A stretch of 64,000 bases of DNA, from the NCBI RefSeq assembly GCF_019219095.1, contig NZ_JAHUWH010000005.1, positions 1-64,000 of the forward strand. Direction: 5' to 3'. The position numbers and the translations under genes were made by a program. The notes below the pieces were generated by a model. It had not been told where the DNA came from. It saw only the letters and a list, made by a program, of their open reading frames with translations, and searched no databases. Each line of letters starts with the position of its first letter. Position 1 is the stretch's first letter. This document shows, piece by piece, positions 54,147-62,416 of this stretch. The stretch comes from Acidovorax sp. sic0104 (lineage in GTDB: Bacteria; Pseudomonadota; Gammaproteobacteria; Burkholderiales; Burkholderiaceae_C).

Positions 54147-54152
54147 GAGGCA

Positions 54153-55592
54153 TCAGCCAGCCACGCAGATCTTCAGCATGTTCGTGCCGCCCGGCGCGCC
54201 CATGGGCTCGCCACAGGTGATGGCATAAACGTCGCCCTTTTGCACGATGTTGCGGCTCTTCAGGTGGCGTTCGGCCTGCTCCAGCGCGGTGTCGCGGTCG
54301 GCGCTGGTGTCCATGAGCAGCGGGCGCACGTTGCGGTACATGGCCATCTTGCGCTGAGTCGCCACCTTGGGCGTCAGCGCATAGATCGGGATGTCTATGC
54401 TGTGGCGGCTCATCCACAGGGCCGTGGCACCGCTGTCGGTCATGGCCACGATGGCCTTGGCCCCCAGGTGGTGGGCCGTGAAAAGAGCGCCCATGGCAAT
54501 GGACTGGTCGATGCGCCCAAAGGTCTGTCCCGTGAAGTCAGCATCAAGCTGGTGGTCCTCGGCCGCCTCGGCAGCGGCGCAGATCGTGGCCATTTCTTCC
54601 ACGGTCTCCAGCGGGTAGCGGCCTGCAGCCGTCTCGGCGCTGAGCATCACGGCGTCGGTGCCGTCCAGCACCGCATTGGCCACGTCGCTCACCTCGGCGC
54701 GCGTGGGCACGGGGTTGGTGATCATGCTCTCCATCATCTGCGTGGCGGTGATCACCACCTTGTCCAGCTCGCGCGCCATGCGGATCATCTTCTTTTGCAG
54801 CGCCGGCACCGCCGCGTTGCCCACTTCCACGGCCAGGTCGCCGCGCGCCACCATGATGCCGTCGCTCACGCGCAGGATGGATTCGAGGTGCGGGATGGCT
54901 TCAGCGCGCTCGATCTTGGCGATCAGCCCGGGCTTGTGGCGGTACTCGGACGCCGCCACGTTGCACAGCTGGCGCGCCATCTCCATGTCGGTTGCGTTCT
55001 TGGGAAAGCTCACGGCCACGTAGTCGGCCTGGAAGCTCATCGCCGTGCGGATGTCCTCCATGTCCTTGGCCGTGAGGGCCGGCGCCGTGAGGCCTCCGCC
55101 CTTCTTGTTGATGCCCTTGTTGTTGGACAGCTCGCCACCCACCTTGACGGTGGTGTGCACTTCTTCCCCACGCACCGCATCCACCGTGAGTACGATCAGG
55201 CCGTCGTTGAGCAGCAGCAGGTCGCCCGCCCGCACATCGCGGGGCAGCTCCTTGTAGTCCAGGCCCACGCCGTCGATGTCTCCCGGCTCGGTGCGCGATG
55301 CATCGAGCACGAACTTGGCGCCGTGCTCGAGCTGCACCTTGCCTTCCGCGAACTTGCCCACGCGGATCTTGGGGCCCTGCAGGTCGGCCATGATGGCGAC
55401 CTCGCGGCCTGCGCGCTGGGCGGCAGCGCGCACGGTGGCGGCGCGGTCGATGTGGTCCTGCGCCTTGCCGTGGCTGAAGTTCAGCCGTACCACGTTCACG
55501 CCCGCGCGGATCATGGCCTCCAGCAGTGCCGGGTCGCTCGATGCGGGGCCCAGGGTGGCAACAATCTTGGTGGCGCGGCGGGTACTGGGCAT
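54153..55592 (-). CDS. pyk: Pyruvate kinase
   Basis: Catalyses phosphoenolpyruvate + ADP to pyruvate + ATP. The 479-residue protein opens RRATKIVATLGPASSDP and contains NVVRLNFSHG, the metal/substrate region MVARGDLAVEVG and the TATQMMESMI signature, then a C-terminal allosteric domain. The start at 55592 (MPSTRRATK) is chosen by alignment. Upstream lies a TGTAAT..-type palindrome that may be an operator. Convergent with the PAP2 gene. Confidence 0.96.
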   Translation of the reverse strand: MPSTRRATKIVATLGPASSDPALLEAMIRAGVNVVRLNFSHGKAQDHIDRAATVRAAAQRAGREVAIMADLQGPKIRVGKFAEGKVQLEHGAKFVLDASRTEPGDIDGVGLDYKELPRDVRAGDLLLLNDGLIVLTVDAVRGEEVHTTVKVGGELSNNKGINKKGGGLTAPALTAKDMEDIRTAMSFQADYVAVSFPKNATDMEMARQLCNVAASEYRHKPGLIAKIERAEAIPHLESILRVSDGIMVARGDLAVEVGNAAVPALQKKMIRMARELDKVVITATQMMESMITNPVPTRAEVSDVANAVLDGTDAVMLSAETAAGRYPLETVEEMATICAAAEAAEDHQLDADFTGQTFGRIDQSIAMGALFTAHHLGAKAIVAMTDSGATALWMSRHSIDIPIYALTPKVATQRKMAMYRNVRPLLMDTSADRDTALEQAERHLKSRNIVQKGDVYAITCGEPMGAPGGTNMLKICVAG

Positions 55593-55620
55593 GGGCTTGT
55601 CTCTTTCTGTGCGTGGCGGA

Positions 55621-55636
55621 TGTAATCGAATTTCAA
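55621..55636. promoter_or_regulatory. Possible HexR-like operator upstream of pyk
   Basis: TGTAATCGAATTTCAA lies 29-44 nt upstream of the pyk ATG and resembles the TGTAAT(N3)ATTACA type of palindrome bound by HexR in other proteobacteria, with two mismatches in the right arm. No hexR gene is in view. Confidence 0.25.
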
Positions 55637-55698
55637 TTCTCACACGAAGCGGTTACATGCGAGTTACCTCCCGGCAACCTCAGCGGGGTCGTGCGGAG

Positions 55699-56505
55699 TT
55701 ACAGCAGCGGGTGCGAGAGCAGATGAGCCAGCACATGCGCGATGAGCGCGGCCTCCAGGCCCCGGCGCGCAAACAGCCAGCCCGCCACCAGGCCGAAGGC
55801 CACGTTGCCCACCAGCACGAAGGCGACGACCGGCAGGGTCAGCGCCCCCGCCATGGCCTGCGCCGCAGGCAGGTGGCCCAAGGCAAACAGCAGTGCGCTG
55901 ACAACCACCGCAACACCGACCACGCCGGCGCCCGGTCGGCCCTTGCCGCGCTGCGCCAGGCGCCAGCCCAGCCACAGCATTAGCGTCATCACGCCCCAGC
56001 GCACCAGCAGCTCTTCGGTCACACCGCCGTACAGCAGCTTGACCACCAGGGGCATCGCACTGCCCGGGTCCGACGGTTTCAGCGCCTCAGGTGCCAGCCG
56101 CGACAGCGCCCAGAGCCAGGTGGCGCCTGCCAAACCGCCCAGCACGCCTGGCAGCCACTGCGCGCGCAGCACCGGGCCCACGGGTTGCCCGACCAGCCAT
56201 GCCGATACTGCCGGTGCTGCCAGCCCGACTCGCGGCGCCAGCCACACGCCCACGCCCACGGCCAACGCCAGCAGCACCGCGGTCTGCAGCCCGCTGAGCA
56301 GCACGATGGCCCACAGCGGCAGCGGAAACATCGCCGCGTTGGCGGCGAGGGGCGGCAGAAGCGCCCACACCACGGCCACTACGCCAGGTAGGCCCAGCAG
56401 CCACAGGGCTCCCGCCAGCCGCCACCTGGCGGCTTTTGAAGACGGCTGCGAGGTATGCGTCGGCTCGGCGCCGTGCGCGGTGCTGCCGGGAGGTTGCGGG
56501 TTCAC
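55699..56505 (-). CDS. CPBP family intramembrane glutamic endopeptidase
   Basis: A 268-residue membrane protein with about eight hydrophobic segments and the Abi/CAAX-protease motifs in order: GGVTEELLVRWG (EExxxR), LFALGHLPA (FxxxH) and HVLAHLLSH near the C-terminus. Members cleave within membranes or process prenylated and bacteriocin-like peptides; the substrate here is unknown. The GTG start at 56505 overlaps the pepP stop (GTGA), so it is coupled to pepP. No bacteriocin gene is adjacent. Confidence 0.85.
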   Translation of the reverse strand: MNPQPPGSTAHGAEPTHTSQPSSKAARWRLAGALWLLGLPGVVAVVWALLPPLAANAAMFPLPLWAIVLLSGLQTAVLLALAVGVGVWLAPRVGLAAPAVSAWLVGQPVGPVLRAQWLPGVLGGLAGATWLWALSRLAPEALKPSDPGSAMPLVVKLLYGGVTEELLVRWGVMTLMLWLGWRLAQRGKGRPGAGVVGVAVVVSALLFALGHLPAAQAMAGALTLPVVAFVLVGNVAFGLVAGWLFARRGLEAALIAHVLAHLLSHPLL

Positions 56506-57905
56506 GCACCGTCGCGCATCAGCGCTTCGATCTCGTCGGCCTTCACCGGAACGCCGCGGGTGATCAGCTCGCAGCCAGCGTCATTGACGATCGCATCGTC
56601 CTCGATGCGGATGCCGATGTTGTGGAACTGTGCGGGCACCCCGTCGGCCGGGCGCACGTAGATGCCGGGCTCGATGGTCAGCACCATGCCTGGGCGCAGC
56701 ACGCGGCTGGGCCGGTTGGTGATGGTCTCGCCCGAGAGCGGGTCCTTGCGCTCGCTCACCTGCCCCACCTCGCCGGGCTCCACATAGCTGCCGCAGTCGT
56801 GCACATCCATGCCCAGCCAGTGGCCTGTGCGGTGCATGTAGAACTGGAAGTACGCGCGCGTGTCGATCACGTCCTGCGCGGTGCCCACCTTGTTGCGGTC
56901 CAGCAGGCCCAGGTCCAGCATGCCCTGCGCCAGCACCGCCACGGTGGCGTCGTGCGGGTCGTTGAAGCGCGCGCCCGCCTTGGTGGCCGCCACGGCCGCG
57001 TCCTGGCTGGCCAGCACCAGGTCGTACAGCGCGCGCTGCGGCCCGGTGAAGCGGCCGTTGGCCGGGAAGGTGCGTGTGATGTCGCTGGCGTAGCCGTCGA
57101 GCTCGCAACCCGCGTCGATCAGCACCAGCTCGCCGTCGCGCACCGGGGCGGCGTCAGCGCGGTAGTGCAGCACGCAGGCGTTGGCCCCGGCCGCCACGAT
57201 GGAGCTGTACGCCGGGTACTGCGAGCCCTCGTCGCGGAACGCGTGCAGCAGCTCGGCATCCAGGTGGTATTCGCGCACGTCCTGCCCCGCGCGCAGCATG
57301 CGGGCCGAGCGCTGCATCGCGCGGATGTGCGCCCTGGCGCTGATGTCGCTGGCGCGGCGCATGATGTCCTGCTCGTGCGCATCCTTGATGAGCCGCATCT
57401 CGTCGAGCAGCGTGCACACATCGTTCTGCTCGGCCGGGCACAGCGCGCCGTAGCGCACCCGCGCCCGCACCGCGTTCAGCCACCCCTCCACCCGCGCCGC
57501 CAAGCCGGCGTGCGTGGCAAAGGGGTACCACACGCAACTGCGGTTCTCCAGCAGCCGGGGCAGCTTGGCATCGAGCTCGGCGATGGAATGCGCCGCATCC
57601 ACGCCGAGTGTGCCCGGTGCCGCCGCGGGGCCCAGCCGGTAGCCGTCCCAGATCTCACGCTCCAGGTCCTTCGGTTGGCAAAACAGCGTGCTGCGGCCAT
57701 CCGCCGCCACCACCAGACAGGCGCCGGGCTCGATGAAACCGGTGAGGTAGTAGAAGTAGCTGTCGTGCCGGAACAGGAAGTCCGTATCCCGGTTGCGCGG
57801 CCGCTCGGGCGCCGTGGGGATGATGGCGATGCCGTCGGCGCCCAACTGGGCAGCAAGGCGCGCGCGGCGCTGGGCGTAGAGGGAATGCGGGAACGTTGAG
57901 CTCAT
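56502..57905 (-). CDS. pepP: Xaa-Pro aminopeptidase (aminopeptidase P)
   Basis: A cytosolic metallopeptidase removing N-terminal residues before proline. The 467 residues have the N-terminal domain (MSSTFPHSLYAQRRARLAAQ) and the pita-bread M24 domain. Metal-ligand stretches are LIDAGCELDGYASDITRTFP, HRTGHWLGMDVHD, VLTIEPGIYV and GIRIEDDAIV. Length is usual. It is the first gene of a pair with the CPBP protease, divergent from the RHH-pspA operon across 151 nt. Confidence 0.96.
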   Translation of the reverse strand: MSSTFPHSLYAQRRARLAAQLGADGIAIIPTAPERPRNRDTDFLFRHDSYFYYLTGFIEPGACLVVAADGRSTLFCQPKDLEREIWDGYRLGPAAAPGTLGVDAAHSIAELDAKLPRLLENRSCVWYPFATHAGLAARVEGWLNAVRARVRYGALCPAEQNDVCTLLDEMRLIKDAHEQDIMRRASDISARAHIRAMQRSARMLRAGQDVREYHLDAELLHAFRDEGSQYPAYSSIVAAGANACVLHYRADAAPVRDGELVLIDAGCELDGYASDITRTFPANGRFTGPQRALYDLVLASQDAAVAATKAGARFNDPHDATVAVLAQGMLDLGLLDRNKVGTAQDVIDTRAYFQFYMHRTGHWLGMDVHDCGSYVEPGEVGQVSERKDPLSGETITNRPSRVLRPGMVLTIEPGIYVRPADGVPAQFHNIGIRIEDDAIVNDAGCELITRGVPVKADEIEALMRDGA

Positions 57906-57998
57906 CCGCTATTTTTATCGCGAATCCATGGCCGGACTCGGGACGGTGCCATATACCGCCCCAACAATTTGGAGAAAACCCACCGCATTGCAAATCCG

Positions 57999-58026
57999 TT
58001 GACATTTGAATTCAAATGAATACTAT
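57999..58026 (+). promoter_or_regulatory. Promoter with perfect palindrome for the RHH-pspA-yqiJ-flotillin operon
   Basis: A consensus -35 TTGACA (57999-58004) and TACTAT (58021-58026) are separated by 16 nt. The spacer is almost entirely the perfect 16-bp palindrome CATTTGAATTCAAATG (58003-58018), whose first two bases are the last two of the -35. A factor bound there would block polymerase. Start of the first gene is at 58057, preceded by TGAGG. Confidence 0.7.
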
Positions 58027-58056
58027 TGCATCCAACACAGCCTGAGGTTTCACACC

Positions 58057-58566
58057 ATGCCCGCAACGCCCACCACCATGGAGCCCCTCTCCGCCCGGAT
58101 ACCGAGCGACCTCTACCTCTGGCTGGCGCAGCTGCAGGTCGAGGGCGCCACCACCAACAGCGACAAGCTGCGCGTGCTGCTGGGCCAGCTCAAGCGCCAC
58201 CATGACGGGGCGCTGGACTATGTCGCCGCCCATGCCTGGGCGCGCGACATCACCGGGCGGCTGCGCGAGTCGCTGGTGCGCACCGAAGGGCAGACGGGGC
58301 GGCATTCCGACGTGCTCAACGCCATGCTGGACCATGTCACCACCTGCCTGGCGATCATCGTGAGCAATGCCCCGGCGTCCGAACAGGAGGCCGCCCGGCT
58401 CGAAGACCTGCTGGTGCGCCGGGGCTTCGCGCTCAGCGAGATGCTGCTGCGCCAGGCCACCACGAGCCAGGCCAGCGCGTACGATCCTGCGGTCGTGCAA
58501 CGCCACGCGGCGGCGACCCTGGAGCTGGCCCACACCATTCACCCCCCTCTTTCACAAGGAGCCTGA
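58057..58566 (+). CDS. Ribbon-helix-helix-like protein, first gene of the PspA/flotillin operon
   Basis: A 169-residue soluble protein of unknown function. Residues about 10-46 (PLSARIPSDLYLWLAQLQVE then TTNSDKLRVLLGQL) have the strand-helix-turn-helix pattern of ribbon-helix-helix DNA-binding domains: alternating polar/apolar strand, then PSDLY and SDKLR helix starts. The remaining 120 residues are helical without a known motif. Because its own promoter holds a perfect palindrome, I infer an autoregulator. The next gene begins one base after its stop. The alternative is a helical partner of PspA, not a DNA binder. Confidence 0.7.
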   Translation: MPATPTTMEPLSARIPSDLYLWLAQLQVEGATTNSDKLRVLLGQLKRHHDGALDYVAAHAWARDITGRLRESLVRTEGQTGRHSDVLNAMLDHVTTCLAIIVSNAPASEQEAARLEDLLVRRGFALSEMLLRQATTSQASAYDPAVVQRHAAATLELAHTIHPPLSQGA

Positions 58567-58567
58567 G

Positions 58568-59239
58568 ATGGCAGATTCCCTCAAGACCCGCGTCGGACGC
58601 GTGATCACCGGCAGCGTGCACGCACTGGTGGACCACCTGGAGAACCAGGCCCCCGTGGCCGTGATGGAGCAGTCGCTGCGCGAGGCCGACGCCGTCATCG
58701 GCGACGTACGCCACGAACTGGGCCTGGCCAGCGCCAACCGGCACCTGGCCCAGCAGCAGCATGCCAATCTGAACGGCCAGCACGGCAAGCTGGGCGAGCA
58801 GATCGAGCAGGCCCTGGCCGCCGGCCGCGAAGACCTGGCGCGCGCTGCAGTGGCCCGCCAGCTCGACATCGAAGCGCAGATCCCCGTGCTGGAAACCACG
58901 CTGGCGGAACTTGCGCGGCAGGAAAGCGAGCTCACCGGCTACGTGGCCGCATTGCTGGCCAAGCAGCGCGAGATGACGGAAGCACTCGAAGCCTTCCGCA
59001 AAAGCCGCGCAAGCGCAGTGCCGTCCGCCGCTGCGCAGCCCGGCGGCGCCAACCCGGCCCAGCGCATGGACGCCGTCGCCGGCGCGTTCGACCGCGTCTA
59101 CGCCCGCCAGACCGGCCTGTCCGGCACGGACCGCAGCAACACGCTCGACCAGGCGGCCAAGCTCAAGGAGCTCGATGACCTGGTGCGCGACAACAAGATC
59201 GCCGAGCGCATGGCGCAGCTGAGGGCCGTCAAGCCGTGA
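58568..59239 (+). CDS. pspA: PspA/IM30 family protein
   Basis: A peripheral membrane-stress protein of the ESCRT-III-like PspA/Vipp1 superfamily, which coats and repairs the inner membrane. The 223 residues are nearly all coiled coil. The opening SLKTRVGRVITGSVHALVDH LENQAPVAVMEQSLREAD matches the first helices; the MEQSLREAD stretch is typical. A Pro/Ala-rich gap (about 150-165) precedes two more helices. No pspF, pspB or pspC is present, so this is not the enteric Psp regulon. It overlaps the next gene by four bases (GTGA). Confidence 0.9.
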   Translation: MADSLKTRVGRVITGSVHALVDHLENQAPVAVMEQSLREADAVIGDVRHELGLASANRHLAQQQHANLNGQHGKLGEQIEQALAAGREDLARAAVARQLDIEAQIPVLETTLAELARQESELTGYVAALLAKQREMTEALEAFRKSRASAVPSAAAQPGGANPAQRMDAVAGAFDRVYARQTGLSGTDRSNTLDQAAKLKELDDLVRDNKIAERMAQLRAVKP

Positions 59240-59868
59240 TCGTCGGCCTGTTCACCGCCCCGGAGACCTGGCCCTTCGGCGTGGCGTTTGCGCTCATCGT
59301 CGGCATTGCACTGGTCGAAGGGCTGGGCATGCTGATCTCGCTGAGCCCGAGCAACTGGCTGGATGACCTGCTGCCGGACGTGCACGGGGAAAGCGGCCTG
59401 GACCGCGTGCTGGGCTGGCTGCACCTGGGCAAGGTGCCCTCGCTGGTGCTTCTGGTGCTGTTCCTCACGGGCTACGCCGTGTTCGGCTACAGCCTGCAGA
59501 AAGTGGCGCACGGCCTCTTGGGCTTTTACCTGCCGGTGTGGGTCGCAGGCCTTGCGGCCGTGGCACCGGGCATGGCCACGGTGCGCAGCCTGGGCGCGCT
59601 CATCGCCCACATCATCCCGCGCGACGAAACCTCGGCCGTGAGCGAGATGTCGCTCATCGGCCGACCTGGCGTCGTCTCTGCGGGCGCCGCGCGCAGGGGC
59701 CTGGCCGCCCAGGCCCGCGTGCGCGACACACATGGCCGCACCCACTACCTGATGGTGGAGCCCGATGTGGACGACGAAGTCTTCGACGAAGGCGCGCAGA
59801 TCCTCATCGTTCGCAAGGTGGGCGCCTTCTACCGCTGCATCGCCAACCCGCATCCCGCACTGATGTAG
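59236..59868 (+). CDS. yqiJ: YqiJ-like inner-membrane protein (NfeD-like OB fold)
   Basis: A 210-residue protein with three predicted membrane segments (about 14-36, 67-90 and 97-124) and a C-terminal OB-fold-like domain (about 130-200, ending VFDEGAQILIVRKVGAFYRC). This is the YqiJ/DUF1449 layout. NfeD-like and YqiJ proteins are the usual partners of bacterial flotillins, and flotillin follows 52 bp downstream. It starts with GTG overlapping the pspA stop. Probably acts with flotillin at membrane microdomains; the biochemical role is unproven. Confidence 0.85.
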   Translation: MIVGLFTAPETWPFGVAFALIVGIALVEGLGMLISLSPSNWLDDLLPDVHGESGLDRVLGWLHLGKVPSLVLLVLFLTGYAVFGYSLQKVAHGLLGFYLPVWVAGLAAVAPGMATVRSLGALIAHIIPRDETSAVSEMSLIGRPGVVSAGAARRGLAAQARVRDTHGRTHYLMVEPDVDDEVFDEGAQILIVRKVGAFYRCIANPHPALM

Positions 59869-59920
59869 CCCCGTCGACACAGCCAAATCCAACAGAAACC
59901 AACCGAGGGAGACCCCAGAA

Positions 59921-61639
59921 ATGACCAATCTGATCGAAGTGGGCACGATTGCAGGCATTGCCCTGCTGGCGCTGCTGACCATCGGCATCGTGTTCTCGCG
60001 CCTGTACAAGCGCTCCACCAAAGAGACGGCCTTTGTGCGCACGGGCCTGGGCGGCCAGAAGGTGATCATGGACGGCGGCGCCATCCTGCTGCCGGTATTT
60101 CACGAGCGCGTGCTGGTGAACATGAACACCCTGAAGCTCGAAGTGGTGCGCCGCGCCAAGGAAAGCCTGATCACCAAGGACCGCATGCGCGTGGACGTGA
60201 CCGCCGCGTTCTTCGTGCGTGTCAAGCAGACCGAAGAGGCCGTGAGCATCGCCGCCCAGACGCTCGGCGCACGCACCATGAGCCCCGAAGAGCTCAAGGC
60301 GCTGGTGGAAGACAAGTTCGTGGACTCCCTGCGCGCCACCGCCGCCACCATGACCATCCAGGAGCTGCAGGACAAGCGCCGCGACTTCGTGCAGGCGGTG
60401 CAGAACGCCGTGGCCGAAGACCTGGAGAAGAACGGCCTGGAGCTTGAGTCCGTCTCGCTGACCAGCCTGGACCAGACCGAAAAGCAGTTCTTCAACCCCA
60501 ACAACGCCTTCGACGCCGAGGGCCTGACGCGCCTGACCGAGCAGACCGAAGCGCGCCGCAAGCAACGCAACGACGTGGAGCAGGACACCGAAGTCCAGGT
60601 GCGCACCAAGGACCTGGAGGCCACGCGCCAGAAGCTCACCATCGAGAAGGACCAGGAGTTCGCCTCGCTCTCGCAAAAGCGCGAGATCGAGAACTCCCGC
60701 GCCGAGCAGGCCGCACTCATTGCCACGCAGCAGGCCGAGCGCAACCGCGAAGCCGAAGCCGCCAAGATCGAGGCCGAGCGCCAGGTGAGCCAAAAGCGCA
60801 TCGAAGCCGAGCGCGAGATCAAGGCCGCCGAGATCGAGAAGAACCTGGTCATCCAGACACGCGAGATCGAACTGGAGCGCCACACCGAGACCAAGCGCGC
60901 CGAGCAGCGCAAGCAGGTGGAAATCGCCCGCCAGGACACTCAGATCGCCATTGCCACCAAATCGCGCGAACAGTCCGACGCCGACGCCGCCGCCAACCTG
61001 GCGCGTGCCGAGGCCGTGAAGGCCGAAGAAGCCGTGAACACCGCGCGCCAGGTGGCCGTGGCCGAGCGCGACAAGAACATCCAGCTGATCGAGGCTTCGA
61101 AAGACGCCGAGCAGAACGCCATTGCGGTCAGGGTGTCCGCGTCGGCGGAAAAAGAGGCCGCGCTCGACCGCGCCGAAGCCATCACCATCGAAGCCCGCGC
61201 CCGCCAGGCGGCGGCCCTGGCCGAGGCCGAGGGCAAGCGCGCGCTGAACGAAGCGCTCAACACCTTGTCTGCAGCGCAGGTGGACCTGCAGGTGCGCAGC
61301 CTGCTGCTGCAGCAGCTGCCGCAGATCATCGAGCAGGCCGTGCGGCCCATGGAGAAGATCGACTCGATCCGCATCGTGCAGGTGGGCGGCATGCCCGGCG
61401 GCCAGAGCAGCCAGGGCACGGCGGCGGGCGGCAACGCAGCACAGGGCACCTTCCCGGAGCAGGTCATGAACTCGGCCCTGCAGTACCAGATCGCCAAGCC
61501 GATCGTCGATGCGGTGATGAAGGATGCGGGTTTGTCCAACGAAGGCATCACCGGCATGGCGCAGAGCCTGGCGGGCATGCTGGGCGGGCAGCCGGTGGCC
61601 GCGCAGCAGCAAGCCCCTGCACGGCCTGCTGCAGAGTGA
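59921..61639 (+). CDS. yqiK: Flotillin family protein (YqiK-like)
   Basis: A 572-residue membrane scaffold protein. It has an N-terminal membrane segment (residues about 8-26) and an SPFH/prohibitin domain (about 30-200; VRTGLGGQKVIMDGGAILLP VF). A long Glu/Ala-rich coiled coil follows (about 205-460, with repeated EAEAAKIEAERQ-like heptads), then a Gly/Ala/Gln-rich C-terminus. Flotillins organise membrane microdomains. A GAGGGAG ribosome binding site precedes the ATG. It is the last gene of the operon and converges with murU 12 bp away. Confidence 0.94.
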   Translation: MTNLIEVGTIAGIALLALLTIGIVFSRLYKRSTKETAFVRTGLGGQKVIMDGGAILLPVFHERVLVNMNTLKLEVVRRAKESLITKDRMRVDVTAAFFVRVKQTEEAVSIAAQTLGARTMSPEELKALVEDKFVDSLRATAATMTIQELQDKRRDFVQAVQNAVAEDLEKNGLELESVSLTSLDQTEKQFFNPNNAFDAEGLTRLTEQTEARRKQRNDVEQDTEVQVRTKDLEATRQKLTIEKDQEFASLSQKREIENSRAEQAALIATQQAERNREAEAAKIEAERQVSQKRIEAEREIKAAEIEKNLVIQTREIELERHTETKRAEQRKQVEIARQDTQIAIATKSREQSDADAAANLARAEAVKAEEAVNTARQVAVAERDKNIQLIEASKDAEQNAIAVRVSASAEKEAALDRAEAITIEARARQAAALAEAEGKRALNEALNTLSAAQVDLQVRSLLLQQLPQIIEQAVRPMEKIDSIRIVQVGGMPGGQSSQGTAAGGNAAQGTFPEQVMNSALQYQIAKPIVDAVMKDAGLSNEGITGMAQSLAGMLGGQPVAAQQQAPARPAAE

Positions 61640-61651
61640 CGGTTCGCCGCG

Positions 61652-62416
61652 TCAGCGGTTGAGTTCGGCCAGCCGCTCGGGCGTGCCCACGTCCGTCCAG
61701 CGGCCGGTGTAGAGCTCTGCGCTGACCCGGCCCTGGTCCATGGCACGGCGCAGCAGCGGGGCCAGCGGGGCCGCTGTGCCGTGCGGGTTGCCGGCCGGGA
61801 TGTCGCACCAGGGCTGCGCGAACAGCTCGGCGCGCAGCAGGGCGATGGTGCTGTAGGTAAAGCGGGGCGCCGGGTCCCCGGGCGCCAGGTTCAGCGCCAG
61901 GCCGGTATCCGACAGCCCGAAGTCGCCTCGCGGGTTGTGTGCGGGGTTGGGCACCAGCCACAGGTGCGCCAGGCGGTCGCCGGCCGCAAAGGCTTGTACC
62001 GCCGCGCTGTCGAACACGAAGTCGGGCGCAAACACATCCCCCGCCGCCAGCCAGAACACGGGGCCCAGCTGGGGCAGCGCGCGTGCGATGCCGCCTGCGG
62101 TTTCCAGCGCACCACCAAAATCCAGGCCTTCGTGCGAGTATGAAATTGATAGCTGCTTGCGCTTATCTACCAAGCGCTGCAGGCCAAAAACATCTGAAAA
62201 CCGGTCACTGATCTGCCCGCCCAGCCACGCCGTGTTGATCACCACACGCTCGACGCCTGCCTCCTGCAAGGCACCGAGATGCCACTGCAGCAGCGGCAAC
62301 CCTTGCACCTGCAGCAGCGGCTTGGGGGTGGTGTCGGTCAGGGGGCGCATGCGCTCGCCACGCCCGGCAGCCAGCAGCAGCGCGGGGGCCTGCGTGGACG
62401 AGTGGGGCGCGCTCAT
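61652..62416 (-). CDS. murU: N-acetylmuramate-1-phosphate uridylyltransferase-like nucleotidyltransferase MurU
   Basis: A nucleotidyltransferase making UDP-MurNAc in the peptidoglycan recycling route of Pseudomonas and relatives. The 254-residue protein has ALLLAAGRGERMRPLTDTTP KPLL at the N-terminus, VNTAWL-like VINTAWLG near residue 60, YSHEGLDFGGALETAGGIAR and the metal-binding WLAAGDVFA. Residues about 74-90 (VFGLQRLVDKRKQLSIS) are encoded by a TTGATAGCT repeat copy. The start overlaps the speD stop (ATGA). Recycling partners amgK, mupP are not visible. A glucose-1-phosphate-type transferase is the alternative. Confidence 0.9.
   Translation of the reverse strand: MSAPHSSTQAPALLLAAGRGERMRPLTDTTPKPLLQVQGLPLLQWHLGALQEAGVERVVINTAWLGGQISDRFSDVFGLQRLVDKRKQLSISYSHEGLDFGGALETAGGIARALPQLGPVFWLAAGDVFAPDFVFDSAAVQAFAAGDRLAHLWLVPNPAHNPRGDFGLSDTGLALNLAPGDPAPRFTYSTIALLRAELFAQPWCDIPAGNPHGTAAPLAPLLRRAMDQGRVSAELYTGRWTDVGTPERLAELNR
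62141..62192 (+). repeat. TTGATAGCT-family repeat inside murU
   Basis: The clearest in-gene copy: GAAATTGATAGCTGCTTGCG, CTTATCTACCAAGCGCTGCA, GGCCAAAAAC. It has the full left end, core and AGGCCAAAA right end seen in intergenic copies and is much less GC-rich than the rest of murU. Confidence 0.85.
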
